A DNA stretch of 64,000 bases from Cognatundibacterium griseum (GCF_014284195.1 NZ_JACOGC010000001.1:558001-622000), one strand, 5' to 3'; shown: positions 8,240 to 16,536, counted from the first letter of the stretch. Numbers and translations are program-made. The notes: generated by a model not told the origin, from the sequence alone.

Positions 8240-9264
8240 CAGATCACCTTTGCCCTGGTCAGGTCGTGAATATGCAAAGCCCCGACCAGCGTATGCGCGC
8301 TGTCGGTCACCAGTAACTGGTTAATACGATATGTTTCCATAACTTCCACGGCTTCGACCGCGAGCTGGTCTGCGCGTACACTGCGCGGGTTGGTATGCAT
8401 GACGTCAGCGATGCGGATCTGGGTGAAGTCCTGCGAGGTCTCCATCAGCCGCCGCAAATCACCGTCGGTGAATACCCCGACTACTTTGTTTTCCGCATCG
8501 ACCACGGCGGTCATTGCCATGCCCTTTTTGGTAATTTCGAGTAAGGCTGTCGTCAATCTGGTATCTGGCGTCACGCTTGGAATGGCCTCACCGGTTCGCA
8601 TGACATCTTTCACATAAGTCAGCAGGCGACGTCCTAATGCACCACCCGGGTGGGAGCGGGCAAAATCCTCTTCCCGGAAACCGCGCGCATCCAGCACGGC
8701 GACTGCCAACGCATCGCCCAGTGCCAGCGTGACGGTGGTACTGGCTGTCGGCGCCAGATTCAGCGGGCAGGCTTCTTTATCGACATGCAGATTCAGATGG
8801 ATATCAGCAATACCGGCCAGACTTGATTGCGGGTTGCCGGTCAGTGCGATCAGCCTGACGCCGAGCCGTTTGATGATCGGCAGGATAGACATCAGTTCAG
8901 AAGCTTCGCCGGAATAGGAAATAGCGATAAAGACATCCTGCGGCGTCACCATGCCAAGATCGCCATGCGCGGCTTCTGCCGGATGGACGAAAAAGGACGG
9001 TGTGCCGGTTGATGCGAAGGTGGCTGAAATTTTGCGGGCAATATGACCGGATTTGCCAATGCCGGAAACCACCACTCTGCCGTGGCAAGAGAGCAACATG
9101 CTGACTGCCTGCGAAAATGCCGGGGCATCGTCAGCGCGCAGCCGTTCCTGTAACTGGATCAGCGCATCGGCTTCAATTTGCAGGGTTTCGGACGCGAGCT
9201 GCACAGCACGCCGGGCGGCTGATACCAGTGCGTCATCGGTAGGGGATGCATTCAGAGCGTTCAT
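8239..9264 (-). CDS. kdsD: Arabinose-5-phosphate isomerase
   Basis: 341 residues: an N-terminal SIS domain (VVSGIGKSGHIARKISATFASTGTPSFFVHPAEAAHGDLGM, about 68-110) followed by two CBS domains (about 217-270 and 285-340). This is the KdsD/KpsF architecture at normal length. It converts ribulose-5-phosphate to arabinose-5-phosphate for Kdo synthesis in the cytosol. It is the first gene of the minus-strand LPS-rpoN operon and is divergent from the Kef-type antiporter gene. Confidence 0.95.
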   Translation of the reverse strand: MNALNASPTDDALVSAARRAVQLASETLQIEADALIQLQERLRADDAPAFSQAVSMLLSCHGRVVVSGIGKSGHIARKISATFASTGTPSFFVHPAEAAHGDLGMVTPQDVFIAISYSGEASELMSILPIIKRLGVRLIALTGNPQSSLAGIADIHLNLHVDKEACPLNLAPTASTTVTLALGDALAVAVLDARGFREEDFARSHPGGALGRRLLTYVKDVMRTGEAIPSVTPDTRLTTALLEITKKGMAMTAVVDAENKVVGVFTDGDLRRLMETSQDFTQIRIADVMHTNPRSVRADQLAVEAVEVMETYRINQLLVTDSAHTLVGALHIHDLTRAKVI

Positions 9265-9377
9265 GCCGGAAGTATAAACGAAATTCTGTAAGCAAAAACT
9301 CTGCCAGACGTAAGGAAGTCAATCATCGTTGGAATAAAACAGGATTCAGCGTCGATAAATCGGCAATAATAGTCTTC

Positions 9378-11360
9378 ATGAATGCACTTGATACCACACT
9401 TTCCCTGTTAGCTGCCGCCGTTCTGGGGGTGGTGGCCTTTCGCATGCTGCAGTTGCCGCCTATTCTCGGCTATCTGGTCGTCGGCATCCTGATTGGGCCG
9501 TTTGGACTGCGGTTTGCCGAAGACAGCGCAGTGACCCATGAAATGGCTGAATTTGGCGTGGTGTTCCTGATGTTTTCGATCGGACTCGAATTTTCCCTGT
9601 CCAAGCTGATGTCCATGCGCAAGGCTGTATTCGGCCTGGGCATGGCGCAGGTGGTGGTCACGATTGCATCGAGTTTCCTGCTGGGCGCCGTTGCCAGCGC
9701 CTGGCTGCCGCGTTATTTCCAGATCGGTTGGGAAGCTGCTTTTGCGCTGGGGGGCGCACTGGCCATGTCTTCCACGGCGATTGTATCCAAAATGCTCACT
9801 GAGCGGCTGGAGCTCGAAAGTCTGCACGGTCGGCAGATCATCAGTGTTTTATTGTTTCAGGATCTGGCAGTGGTTCCCTTGCTGATTCTGGTACCCGCGC
9901 TGGCAGCCCATTCTAAGGATGTGGTGCAGACTCTGGCCTGGGCCAGCGGCAAAGCGGTGCTGGTGTTGTTGCTGTTGCTGGTGGTCGGACAGCGGATCAT
10001 GCGCACCTGGTTCACAATCGTGGTCCGGCGGCGATCGCAGGAACTGTTTATGCTGAATCTGCTGTTCATCACGCTGGGCGCTGCCTGGCTGACCGAAAAA
10101 GCCGGACTCTCCATGGCTTTGGGCGCATTCGTGGCGGGCATGCTGATTTCTGAAACCGAATTCCGGCATCAGGTGGAAGAAGATATCAAACCTTTTCGCG
10201 ACGTTTTGCTCGGTCTGTTTTTCATCACGATCGGTATGCTGCTGAACTGGCGACTGGTATGGGATCATTTATGGCTGGTGATGTTGCTGTTTATCGGCCC
10301 CATGCTGTTAAAGCTGGTGCTGATTACCGGGCTGGCGCGCGCGTTCGGCAGTTCGGTCAGCGTTGCATTGCGTACCGGGCTGGCATTAGCGCAGGCGGGT
10401 GAATTCGGATTCGTCTTGCTGAATCAGGCGGGAGATCTGCAATTGATTGATCCGCAGTTGCTGCAGCTGATTCTGGCGTCCATGGTGTTGTCGATGCTGA
10501 CATCTCCGTTCATTCTGGCGAAGTCCGATGCCATTGTCATGAAATTCTCCGCCAACGAATGGATGATGCAATCGCTGGCCCTGACGCAGATCGCAGCCCG
10601 CACCATGACGTCGAAAAAGCACGTGATTATTGCCGGTTTTGGCCGCAGCGGACAAAGTCTGGCGCGCTTGCTCGAGGAGGAAAAAATTGATTATCATGCA
10701 CTGGATCTCGATCCTGACCGGGTGCATGAGGCGCAGACCGCGGGAGCCAATGTCTCATACGGTGATGCTGCCCGGCGTGAGAGCCTGATGGCCGCAGGGA
10801 TTCACCGTGCGGCTGCATTGGTTGTGACTTATACCAGCACGGCGTCGGCGCTGAAAGTGCTGCATTTCGTCAATGAGATCAATCCGGCATTACCCGTGAT
10901 TGTGCGCAGCCACGATGATGTTGACCTTGAAAAATTACGGGCCGCGGGTGCGACGGAAGTCGTACCGGAGCTGATGGAGGGCAGTCTGATGCTGGCTTCC
11001 CACGCGCTGGTCATGCTGGGGATTCCGTTGCGCCGCGTGGTGCACCGGGTGCAGGCGGCAAGGGAAGCGCGTTATGAGTCCCTGCGCGGGTTTTTCCGCG
11101 GCGCCAGCGATGTTGCCGACAGTCCGGAAGCGATGCAGATCCGCCTGCATACGATCGTCCTCAATGAACGGGCAAATGCAATCGGAAAAATGCTCGGTGA
11201 ACTGCAGCTGGCCGAAATTGGCGCTGATGTGCATACCGTCAGGCGAGGCAGAGTCAGGCAGGAGCATCATGATTCGATGCTGCTGCAGGCGGGAGATATC
11301 GTCGTTGTCCGCGGCACCTCAGAGGCTGTCGCGAGAGCAGAACAACGCCTGCTAAAATAG
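9378..11360 (+). CDS. Kef-type potassium/proton antiporter (CPA2 family)
   Basis: 660 residues from the ATG at 9378. An upstream in-frame ATG at 9246 would give a poor soluble N-terminus that overlaps the divergent kdsD start, so I reject it. About 12 membrane helices of the Na+/H+ exchanger fold are visible (for example ILGYLVVGILIGP and ALAQAGEFGFVLL). A TrkA-N Rossmann domain follows, with GFGRSG at about 419-424, and then a TrkA-C domain (about 590-660: RLHTIVLNERANAIG). The family (KefB, KefC, YbaL) expels K+ in exchange for H+ under NAD(H) or ligand control. The TrkA-C tail makes it longer than KefC and I cannot choose a specific symbol. It is probably monocistronic or linked to apt 33 bases downstream. 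Confidence 0.88.
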   Translation: MNALDTTLSLLAAAVLGVVAFRMLQLPPILGYLVVGILIGPFGLRFAEDSAVTHEMAEFGVVFLMFSIGLEFSLSKLMSMRKAVFGLGMAQVVVTIASSFLLGAVASAWLPRYFQIGWEAAFALGGALAMSSTAIVSKMLTERLELESLHGRQIISVLLFQDLAVVPLLILVPALAAHSKDVVQTLAWASGKAVLVLLLLLVVGQRIMRTWFTIVVRRRSQELFMLNLLFITLGAAWLTEKAGLSMALGAFVAGMLISETEFRHQVEEDIKPFRDVLLGLFFITIGMLLNWRLVWDHLWLVMLLFIGPMLLKLVLITGLARAFGSSVSVALRTGLALAQAGEFGFVLLNQAGDLQLIDPQLLQLILASMVLSMLTSPFILAKSDAIVMKFSANEWMMQSLALTQIAARTMTSKKHVIIAGFGRSGQSLARLLEEEKIDYHALDLDPDRVHEAQTAGANVSYGDAARRESLMAAGIHRAAALVVTYTSTASALKVLHFVNEINPALPVIVRSHDDVDLEKLRAAGATEVVPELMEGSLMLASHALVMLGIPLRRVVHRVQAAREARYESLRGFFRGASDVADSPEAMQIRLHTIVLNERANAIGKMLGELQLAEIGADVHTVRRGRVRQEHHDSMLLQAGDIVVVRGTSEAVARAEQRLLK

Positions 11361-11393
11361 CGGGTTATTTTTGAAACTGAAGGACTTCCGGCG

Positions 11394-11936
11394 ATGTTTA
11401 ATCCCTCCGAATACATCAAACAACATATACGCACTGTGCCGGACTGGCCGCAACCGGGCGTGATGTTTCGTGATATCACCCCGTTATTGCAAAACCCGAA
11501 GGTGTTTCGCGTCCTGATCGATATGTTCGTGCATCGTTACATGGACCAGAAAATCGATGTCGTCGCCGGACTGGATGCGCGCGGTTTCATTATCGGTTCG
11601 GTGCTGGCGTATGAGCTGAATCTTGGTTTTGTGCCTATCCGGAAAAAAGGCAAACTGCCTTTCCATACGGTATCGGAAGAGTATGAACTCGAATACGGCA
11701 GCGCAACGGTCGAACTGCATTCGGATGCTTGTAAACAGGGTGATCGCGTGGTATTGATCGATGATCTGGTCGCCACCGGCGGTACCATGATGGCCGGTAA
11801 AAAATTGCTGGAGCGTCTTGGTGCCACCGTCGTCGAAGGTGCGGTGATCGTGGATTTGCCTGAACTTGGCGGTTCCAGACTGATCGCGGAGAGCGGCCTG
11901 CCTTTATACACGGTTTGCCAGTTTGACGGCCATTAA
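11394..11936 (+). CDS. apt: Adenine phosphoribosyltransferase
   Basis: 180 residues, the normal size. The family start ([21 protein letters not shown]) and the PRPP-binding motif [14 protein letters not shown] are intact. It salvages adenine to AMP with PRPP. Its position directly before the SAH-hydrolase operon is notable because SAH breakdown releases adenosine, but the two are separated by a 366-base leader with its own control elements. Confidence 0.96.
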   Translation: MFNPSEYIKQHIRTVPDWPQPGVMFRDITPLLQNPKVFRVLIDMFVHRYMDQKIDVVAGLDARGFIIGSVLAYELNLGFVPIRKKGKLPFHTVSEEYELEYGSATVELHSDACKQGDRVVLIDDLVATGGTMMAGKKLLERLGATVVEGAVIVDLPELGGSRLIAESGLPLYTVCQFDGH

Positions 11937-12039
11937 ACCGGTCGCAATTTGCAGTGATGCATGCATTTCCGGGGCTGGCGATTGTTCCCGGCCTAATTAG
12001 AAATACTTGCCGGACGTGATGTTGCTTTCATGATATTTC

Positions 12040-12066
12040 CCTGTCGCCGCGCCCGTCAGCGACAGG
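12040..12066 (+). repeat. 8-bp hairpin in the apt to ahcY gap, possible end of the apt transcript
   Basis: CCTGTCGC (12040-12047) and GCGACAGG (12059-12066) are perfect inverted repeats around an 11-base loop. No T run follows, so it is at best a weak terminator for apt or a 3' stabilising structure. The rest of 11937-12107 shows no coding potential or other structure I can support. Confidence 0.45.
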
Positions 12067-12107
12067 CGGTTGCGGCATGAAAATGTGCATAATCCGGCTT
12101 GCTGCGC

Positions 12108-12113
12108 TATACT
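12108..12113 (+). promoter_or_regulatory. Candidate -10 element of the ahcY operon promoter
   Basis: TATACT at 12108-12113 predicts transcription starting at about 12120, exactly where the riboswitch begins. The -35 region at the proper distance (GTGCAT, 12085-12090) is poor, so the promoter call rests mainly on its position. Confidence 0.4.
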
Positions 12114-12120
12114 TCAGCTC

Positions 12121-12190
12121 TTCCAAGGAGCGTTGCGACAAGTGCTCAAACTTGCCAGGCTTGGAATCACGGGTTCAGCCCGCTAACCTT
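12121..12190 (+). ncRNA. SAH riboswitch in the ahcY leader
   Basis: The conserved core GGAGCGTTGCGAC (12127-12139) and GCCAGGC (12154-12160) match the SAH riboswitch consensus. P1 is TTCCAAG (12121-12127) with CTTGGAA (12160-12166). P2 is CAAGT (12139-12143) with ACTTG (12150-12154). The pseudoknot stem is probably AGCG (12129-12132) with CGCT (12181-12184). An optional hairpin CGGG/CCCG lies at 12170-12182. SAH binding turns expression on, so the cell makes SAH hydrolase when SAH accumulates. This class is known upstream of ahcY in Burkholderiales and pseudomonads. The downstream boundary is approximate. Confidence 0.9.
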
Positions 12191-12217
12191 TTTTCTTATC
12201 TCTGCACGAGGTGAAGA

Positions 12218-12289
12218 ATGAAACCGGACAGCGGCTGGCTCATCAAAACTGCGCTCACGTTACTTTTTTCTATCGAAAGGAGGGCGTGA
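12218..12289 (+). CDS. Possible 23-residue leader peptide between the SAH riboswitch and ahcY
   Basis: An ATG at 12218, preceded by GAGGTGAAGA (a good Shine-Dalgarno), opens a frame of 23 codons beginning MKPDSGW and ending IERRA. Its two consecutive AGG arginine codons (12278-12283) are the Shine-Dalgarno of ahcY, and its stop (12287-12289) lies 13 bases before the ahcY ATG. Translation would therefore run ribosomes over the ahcY initiation region. This is seen in the sequence; whether it is translated is unknown, and chance is possible for so short a frame. Confidence 0.4.
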   Translation: MKPDSGWLIKTALTLLFSIERRA

Positions 12290-12302
12290 GAACGCCACCA
12301 TC
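12278..12302 (+). promoter_or_regulatory. ahcY ribosome binding site with a GNRA hairpin between Shine-Dalgarno and start
   Basis: AGGAGGG (12278-12284) is an excellent Shine-Dalgarno but is 18 bases from the ATG at 12303, which is too far in linear sequence. GGCGT (12283-12287), the GAGA tetraloop and ACGCC (12292-12296) form a 5-bp hairpin that would shorten the effective distance. It partly overlaps the Shine-Dalgarno, so it may also tune initiation. Confidence 0.5.
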
Positions 12303-13712
12303 ATGACTATTCACACTGCAAACCAGGATTACCTCGTCGCCGATATCAGTCTGGCTGACTGGGGTCGTAAAGAAATCAAAATCGCCGAAACGGAGATGCC
12401 CGGCCTGATGGCAATCCGTGAAGAATTCGCTGCGAGCCAGCCGCTTAAAGGCGCACGCATTACCGGTTCGCTGCACATGACGATCCAGACTGCGGTACTG
12501 ATCGAAACACTGGTCGCGCTGGGTGCGCAAGTACGCTGGGCTTCCTGCAATATCTACTCGACCCAGGATCACGCCGCAGCAGCGATTGCCGCCGGCGGTA
12601 CGCCGGTGTTCGCGTTCAAAGGCGAAAACCTCGACGAATACTGGGAATTCACGCACCGTATTTTCGAATGGACCGACGGCGGCTATTCGAACATGATTCT
12701 GGACGACGGCGGCGATGCAACGCTGCTGCTGCACCTTGGTACCCGCGCTGAAAAAGATATCTCGGTACTCGCCAATCCGGGTTCCGAAGAAGAAGTCTGC
12801 CTGTTCAATGCGATCAAATCGCACCTGAAAAACGAGCCGGACTGGTATTCGAAACGCCTCGCCGCCATCAAGGGTGTGACCGAAGAAACCACCACCGGCG
12901 TGCATCGTCTGTACCAGATGCACAAAGAAGGCAAGCTGGCTTTTCCGGCGATTAACGTCAACGACTCGGTCACTAAATCGAAGTTCGATAATCTGTACGG
13001 TTGCCGCGAATCGCTGGTCGATGGCATCAAGCGCGCGACCGACGTGATGATCGCCGGCAAGGTCGCGGTCATCGTCGGTTATGGTGATGTCGGCAAGGGC
13101 TGTGCGCAAGCGATGCGCGCGCTGTCGGCGCAAGTCTGGGTCACTGAAATCGATCCTATCTGCGCATTGCAGGCGGCGATGGAAGGCTTCCGCGTCGTCA
13201 CGATGGATTACGCGGCTGCGCTCGGCGATATTTTCGTCACCACCACCGGCAATTACCATGTCATCAACCACGATCACATGGCGAAGATGAAGGATCAGGC
13301 GATCGTCTGCAACATCGGTCACTTCGATAATGAAATCGACGTCGCTTCGCTGAAGAAATACACCTGGGAAAACATCAAGCCGCAAGTTGATCACGTCATT
13401 TTCCCCGACGGTAAGCGCATTATCCTGCTGGCCGAAGGCCGCCTGGTCAATCTTGGCTGCGGCACCGGTCATCCTTCGTATGTGATGAGCTCTTCGTTCG
13501 CGAACCAGACGATTGCGCAGATCGAACTGTTCCAGAACAATGATAAATATCCGGTTGGCGTCTACACGCTGCCGAAACATCTCGACGAAAAAGTCGCACG
13601 TCTGCAGTTGAAGAAGCTGAATGCGCAACTGAGCGAACTGACCGACGAACAGGCGGCTTATATTGGCGTTAAAAAAGAAGGCCCTTACAAGCCGGAACAC
13701 TACCGTTATTAA
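12303..13712 (+). CDS. ahcY: Adenosylhomocysteinase (SAH hydrolase)
   Basis: 469 residues, usual for bacterial SAH hydrolase. NAD+-binding motif [13 protein letters not shown] lies near 255-267, the substrate region is [16 protein letters not shown], and the C-terminus KPEHYRY carries the conserved Lys and Tyr that reach the partner subunit cofactor. It reversibly splits S-adenosylhomocysteine to homocysteine and adenosine in the cytosol. It is first in an operon with a small membrane protein and metF and is controlled by the SAH riboswitch upstream. Codon use looks more optimised (many GAA, AAA and CGC) than in its neighbours, which fits high expression. Confidence 0.98.
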   Translation: MTIHTANQDYLVADISLADWGRKEIKIAETEMPGLMAIREEFAASQPLKGARITGSLHMTIQTAVLIETLVALGAQVRWASCNIYSTQDHAAAAIAAGGTPVFAFKGENLDEYWEFTHRIFEWTDGGYSNMILDDGGDATLLLHLGTRAEKDISVLANPGSEEEVCLFNAIKSHLKNEPDWYSKRLAAIKGVTEETTTGVHRLYQMHKEGKLAFPAINVNDSVTKSKFDNLYGCRESLVDGIKRATDVMIAGKVAVIVGYGDVGKGCAQAMRALSAQVWVTEIDPICALQAAMEGFRVVTMDYAAALGDIFVTTTGNYHVINHDHMAKMKDQAIVCNIGHFDNEIDVASLKKYTWENIKPQVDHVIFPDGKRIILLAEGRLVNLGCGTGHPSYVMSSSFANQTIAQIELFQNNDKYPVGVYTLPKHLDEKVARLQLKKLNAQLSELTDEQAAYIGVKKEGPYKPEHYRY

Positions 13713-13724
13713 TCCAGACTAATG

Positions 13725-13752
13725 CTCCCCGTATGCCGGCCGCAGCGGGGAG
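13725..13752 (+). repeat. Hairpin between ahcY and the small membrane protein gene
   Basis: CTCCCCG (13725-13731) and CGGGGAG (13746-13752) pair perfectly. The loop contains a GCCGGC palindrome. There is no T run. It may stabilise the ahcY part of the message or reduce downstream expression. Confidence 0.5.
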
Positions 13753-13780
13753 TGTCCGGTCATTCTGAAGGAGAAAGTTG

Positions 13781-14122
13781 ATGCGTCTGCTTGCAACCTG
13801 GCTGGTCAATGCGCTGGCATTACTCACGATTCCATATCTGATGCATTCTGTCTCCATTGACAGTTTTGGGACAGCTTTGCTGGTGGCGCTGGTACTGGGG
13901 CTGGTAAATACCATTCTGCGTCCGGTGCTGGTGATCCTCACTTTACCGGTAACTGTGATGACGATGGGGCTGTTTATTTTTATTATTAACGGGCTGCTGT
14001 TCTGGGCTGTTGCCAATCTGGTGCAGGGATTTCATGTTGCCGGATTCTGGTCGGCGGTTGGCGGTGCGTTGTTGTATAGCGTGATTTCCTGGACGCTCTC
14101 GACTCTTCTTTTACAAAAATAA
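13781..14122 (+). CDS. Small integral membrane protein, phage-holin-like family PF04020 (YvlD type)
   Basis: 113 residues from the ATG at 13781, which has a GAAGGAGAAAG Shine-Dalgarno; a TTG three bases earlier is less likely. Almost the whole protein is hydrophobic with about four membrane helices. The conserved family motif LVLGLVNTILRPVLVILTLPVTVMTMGLFIFIINGLLFW is present. The family name refers to resemblance to phage holins, but nothing here is phage. It lies between ahcY and metF and its stop overlaps the metF start by one base. This arrangement recurs in Burkholderiales. The function is unknown; a role linked to the methyl cycle is only suggested by position. Confidence 0.85.
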   Translation: MRLLATWLVNALALLTIPYLMHSVSIDSFGTALLVALVLGLVNTILRPVLVILTLPVTVMTMGLFIFIINGLLFWAVANLVQGFHVAGFWSAVGGALLYSVISWTLSTLLLQK

Positions 14123-14949
14123 TGACTACGCATAATTTCAGCATTGAGTTTTTTCCGCCCAAAACTGAAGAGGGTGCAGAGAAGCTCCGGGTAACCCGTG
14201 CGAAACTGGGGGAACTCAAGCCTAAATATTTTTCCGTCACGTTTGGCGCCGGTGGAACGACGCAGCAAGGAACCCTCGATACCGTGATTGAAATCAGGCG
14301 TGAAGGTTATGATGCTGCCCCGCATCTGTCCTGTGTTGGCGGAACCCGGGATTCGATCCGCCAGATCCTGCAGCAGTATCAGGCGCATGATATCCGCCGG
14401 CTGGTGGCGCTGCGCGGCGATTTGCCAAGCGGTTATGGTATGGGCGGTGAATTCCGGCATGCCAGCGATCTGGTGGAATTTATCCGCGCCGAAACCGGTG
14501 ACTGGTTCCATATCGAAGTGGCGGCTTATCCTGAAATGCATCCTCAGGCGCGTTCTCCGCAGGACGACCTGAATCATTTTGTCCGCAAAATGCAGGCCGG
14601 TGCCAATGCAGCCATCACGCAGTATTTTTATAATGCCGATGCCTATTTCCGGTTTGCGGATGAGGCCAGAAAAGCCGGCGTCAGCGCGCCGATTGTTGCA
14701 GGTATTATGCCGATCACGAACAGCAGCCAGCTGCAGCGTTTTTCGGAAATGTGCGGCGCAGAAATTCCGCGCTGGATACGTCTGAAGCTCAACAGCTACG
14801 GGGACGACAGCGCTTCGATCAAGGCGTTTGGGCTGGATGTGGTCACGCAGATGTGTGAACGGCTGTTGCAGGGCGGCGCGCCCGGTCTCCATTTCTACTC
14901 TCTGAATCAGGCTGCCGCCACTACAGCGATCTGGCAGCGCCTGCTCTGA
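14122..14949 (+). CDS. metF: 5,10-methylenetetrahydrofolate reductase
   Basis: 275 residues of the bacterial MetF type, a single FAD-binding TIM barrel. FSIEFFPPKTEEG at the N-terminus contains the catalytic Glu; VTFGAGG, the VALRGDLP motif near 90 and AYPEMHP are family hallmarks. It reduces methylene-THF to methyl-THF for methionine synthesis. It is third in the ahcY operon, linking SAH breakdown to homocysteine remethylation. Its ATG overlaps the previous stop by one base, so its translation is probably coupled. Confidence 0.97.
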   Translation: MTTHNFSIEFFPPKTEEGAEKLRVTRAKLGELKPKYFSVTFGAGGTTQQGTLDTVIEIRREGYDAAPHLSCVGGTRDSIRQILQQYQAHDIRRLVALRGDLPSGYGMGGEFRHASDLVEFIRAETGDWFHIEVAAYPEMHPQARSPQDDLNHFVRKMQAGANAAITQYFYNADAYFRFADEARKAGVSAPIVAGIMPITNSSQLQRFSEMCGAEIPRWIRLKLNSYGDDSASIKAFGLDVVTQMCERLLQGGAPGLHFYSLNQAAATTAIWQRLL

Positions 14950-15025
14950 TTTTGCTGGTGATGCAAGCGGCAGGCGAAGCGTCTGCTGCTCGGTGATCAC
15001 GCACCTATATCCTGATACCTTGAAA

Positions 15026-15069
15026 TTGATGTAAGTCAATAATCAATACATAATTTTGATTACAATCAA
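15026..15069 (+). promoter_or_regulatory. Two FNR/Anr-type boxes and promoter of the diiron protein gene
   Basis: TTGAT-GTAA-GTCAA (15026-15039) matches the FNR consensus TTGAT-N4-ATCAA at 9 of 10 positions. TTGAT-TACA-ATCAA (15056-15069) matches at all 10. A -10-like TACAAT (15061-15066) predicts a start near 15073, which puts the centre of the first box at about -41, the class II activator position. The second box covers the -10 itself and could repress or serve another family member such as a nitric-oxide-responsive Dnr/NnrR. Which regulator acts is inference. Confidence 0.65.
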
Positions 15070-15108
15070 TTTATCCTTTTTGGGATGGCATCGGTTTCAG
15101 GAGATAAA

Positions 15109-15891
15109 TTGGCGATCGAACTTTATAACGACGGTAAACACATCTGCGTGATGTTTAATGATCTGGTGAAAGATGCCGGAGATCATGCCGTACAGGCCAA
15201 TCAGTTCCTGGTGGTGTCAGATGGTGAAGGCGCTCTGATCGATCCTTCCGGTCATCTGACTTATAACTCGCTGGTGCTGGCGATGCATAAATATTTGCCT
15301 AAGCAACAGCTGAAATATCTGTTTGCGTCACATCAGGATCCTGACATTATCGGTGCACTCGACAAATGGCTGTTCAGCACCGGGTGCAATTTATACGTTT
15401 CCAAACTATGGTCGCGTTTTGTCCCGCATTTCTGCAACCTGAACCGTGCCGATGGCCGGATTATCGGTATCCCCGATGAGGGAATGCCGGTGCATCTGCC
15501 AGACACCACGATCTATGCCGTGCCTGCCCATTTTTTACATGCGGAAGGTAATTTTCAGTTCTACGACAGCAAATCTAAAATCCTGTTTTCAGGTGACGTC
15601 GGTGCATCTATGGTGGATCCGGATGATATTCAGCGCCCAATCCGGACGAAGGATGATTTTTACCAGGAGCTGCATACCATGAGCGGTTTTCATAAGCGCT
15701 ACATGGTTTCCAACAAAGTATGCCGTTTGTGGGCGAATATGGTCAGAAATATGGATGTCGAGATGATGGTTCCGCAACATGGGCGCTATTTTGTCGGTAA
15801 AGAAGCGATCCATGCTTTTCTGGACTGGATTGAAAATCTGCAATGCGGCATTGATCTGTTCACTCAGGAGCATTACCGCTTCCGGGTCTGA
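15109..15891 (+). CDS. Metallo-beta-lactamase-fold diiron protein (oxygen-binding ODP / flavodiiron-like, no flavodoxin domain)
   Basis: I choose the TTG at 15109 because CAGGAG lies 6 bases upstream; the ATG at 15085 has no good Shine-Dalgarno. This gives 260 residues. The flavodiiron metal ligands are all present: H75-x-D77-x-D79 (SHQDPD), H141 or H144, D163 (FSGDVG) and H224 (PQHG). The protein ends at the metallo-beta-lactamase domain and lacks the flavodoxin domain of NO/O2 reductases, the architecture of ODP-type oxygen sensors and carriers. D77 replaces the Glu usual in flavodiiron proteins. Possible roles are O2 or NO sensing, or reduction with a separate flavoprotein. The FNR-type boxes upstream support a low-oxygen or NO link. 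No chemotaxis gene is adjacent. Confidence 0.8.
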   Translation: MAIELYNDGKHICVMFNDLVKDAGDHAVQANQFLVVSDGEGALIDPSGHLTYNSLVLAMHKYLPKQQLKYLFASHQDPDIIGALDKWLFSTGCNLYVSKLWSRFVPHFCNLNRADGRIIGIPDEGMPVHLPDTTIYAVPAHFLHAEGNFQFYDSKSKILFSGDVGASMVDPDDIQRPIRTKDDFYQELHTMSGFHKRYMVSNKVCRLWANMVRNMDVEMMVPQHGRYFVGKEAIHAFLDWIENLQCGIDLFTQEHYRFRV

Positions 15892-15925
15892 TCGCTTGCG
15901 CTTCACAATTGACGAAGCGGGGCTA

Positions 15926-16405
15926 TCAGTTTTTGCCGGACTTCAGAATGGCATAATCGAGCGGCAGTGCTGTGGTGCTTTTGATGACTTCCATCACAAA
16001 GCTGGAACTGACGTCCTGCAGGTCGGCAACTTTCACCAGTTTCTTATAGACCAGATCAAAGCCAGCCATGTCCGGCACATGCACTTTGAGTAAGTAATCA
16101 ATATCCCCGCTCATGCGCAGAATTTCCACAATTTCCGGAATATCTTTGACGCCGGTAATAAATTTCTGCATCCATTTTTCATTATGCTGTGCCGCTTTCA
16201 ACGTGACCATGACCGTCAGGCCAAGATTGAGCCGGGCTGGATCACACAACACAACATGCTGACGGATAACTCCCTCTTCCTGCAGTTTCTGCAAACGCCG
16301 CCAGCATGGTGTCGTGGACAAATGCACCGCCTGTGCCAGATCGCTGAGTGGGACGGATGCATCTTTTTGCAGTATTTGCAGAATTTCTAAATCTTTTTTA
16401 TCCAT
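15926..16405 (-). CDS. Lrp/AsnC-family transcriptional regulator (probable metC regulator)
   Basis: 159 residues: N-terminal helix-turn-helix (KKDLEILQILQKDASVPLSDLAQAVHLSTTPCWRRLQKLQEEGVI, 3-47) and a C-terminal RAM effector domain (about 65-145, GDIDYLLKVHVPDMAGFDLVYKKL). It binds DNA as a dimer or octamer and responds to an amino acid. It is divergent from the metC-type gene, with AT-rich palindromes between them, so it probably controls that gene and itself. The amino-acid ligand cannot be read from the sequence. Confidence 0.92.
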   Translation of the reverse strand: MDKKDLEILQILQKDASVPLSDLAQAVHLSTTPCWRRLQKLQEEGVIRQHVVLCDPARLNLGLTVMVTLKAAQHNEKWMQKFITGVKDIPEIVEILRMSGDIDYLLKVHVPDMAGFDLVYKKLVKVADLQDVSSSFVMEVIKSTTALPLDYAILKSGKN

Positions 16406-16417
16406 TTTTAATAATTA

Positions 16418-16448
16418 GTAGAAAAATTTTCTGATTTATATATTCTAC
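16418..16448. promoter_or_regulatory. Candidate Lrp-family operator between the divergent lrp and metC genes
   Basis: AGAAAA-A-TTTTCT (16420-16432) is a perfect 6-bp inverted repeat, inside a wider GTAGAA (16418-16423) and TTCTAC (16443-16448) pair. The AT-rich palindromic style is like known Lrp sites. It lies 12 bases before the lrp start, where it would control both genes. Confidence 0.5.
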
Positions 16449-16503
16449 GTTGAAAAGTTTGGTAAAAAATTCTGACGCAGGATTGTTAGGATAATGCCTT
16501 CTT

Positions 16504-16536
16504 GGCCTGAGCCGGATTAAAGAATCCGGGGCCTGA
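16504..16536 (+). repeat. Hairpin flanked by direct repeats in the metC leader
   Basis: CCGGATT (16512-16518) and AATCCGG (16523-16529) form a perfect 7-bp stem with an AAAG loop. The same heptamer, GGCCTGA, stands on both sides (16504-16510 and 16530-16536). The element ends about 10 bases before the Shine-Dalgarno of the gene starting at 16553. It could be a DNA operator or an RNA element controlling translation. Confidence 0.5.

Noticed and set aside
12270-13700. Long open frame (about 476 codons) on the minus strand opposite ahcY
   Set aside because: It mirrors the strongly biased codon use of ahcY and has no recognisable domain; its translation is low in typical protein features. A shadow frame.
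14032-15039. Open frame of about 335 codons opposite metF
   Set aside because: No domain, and it spans the metF promoter-distal end and an FNR-box region; metF itself is unambiguous.
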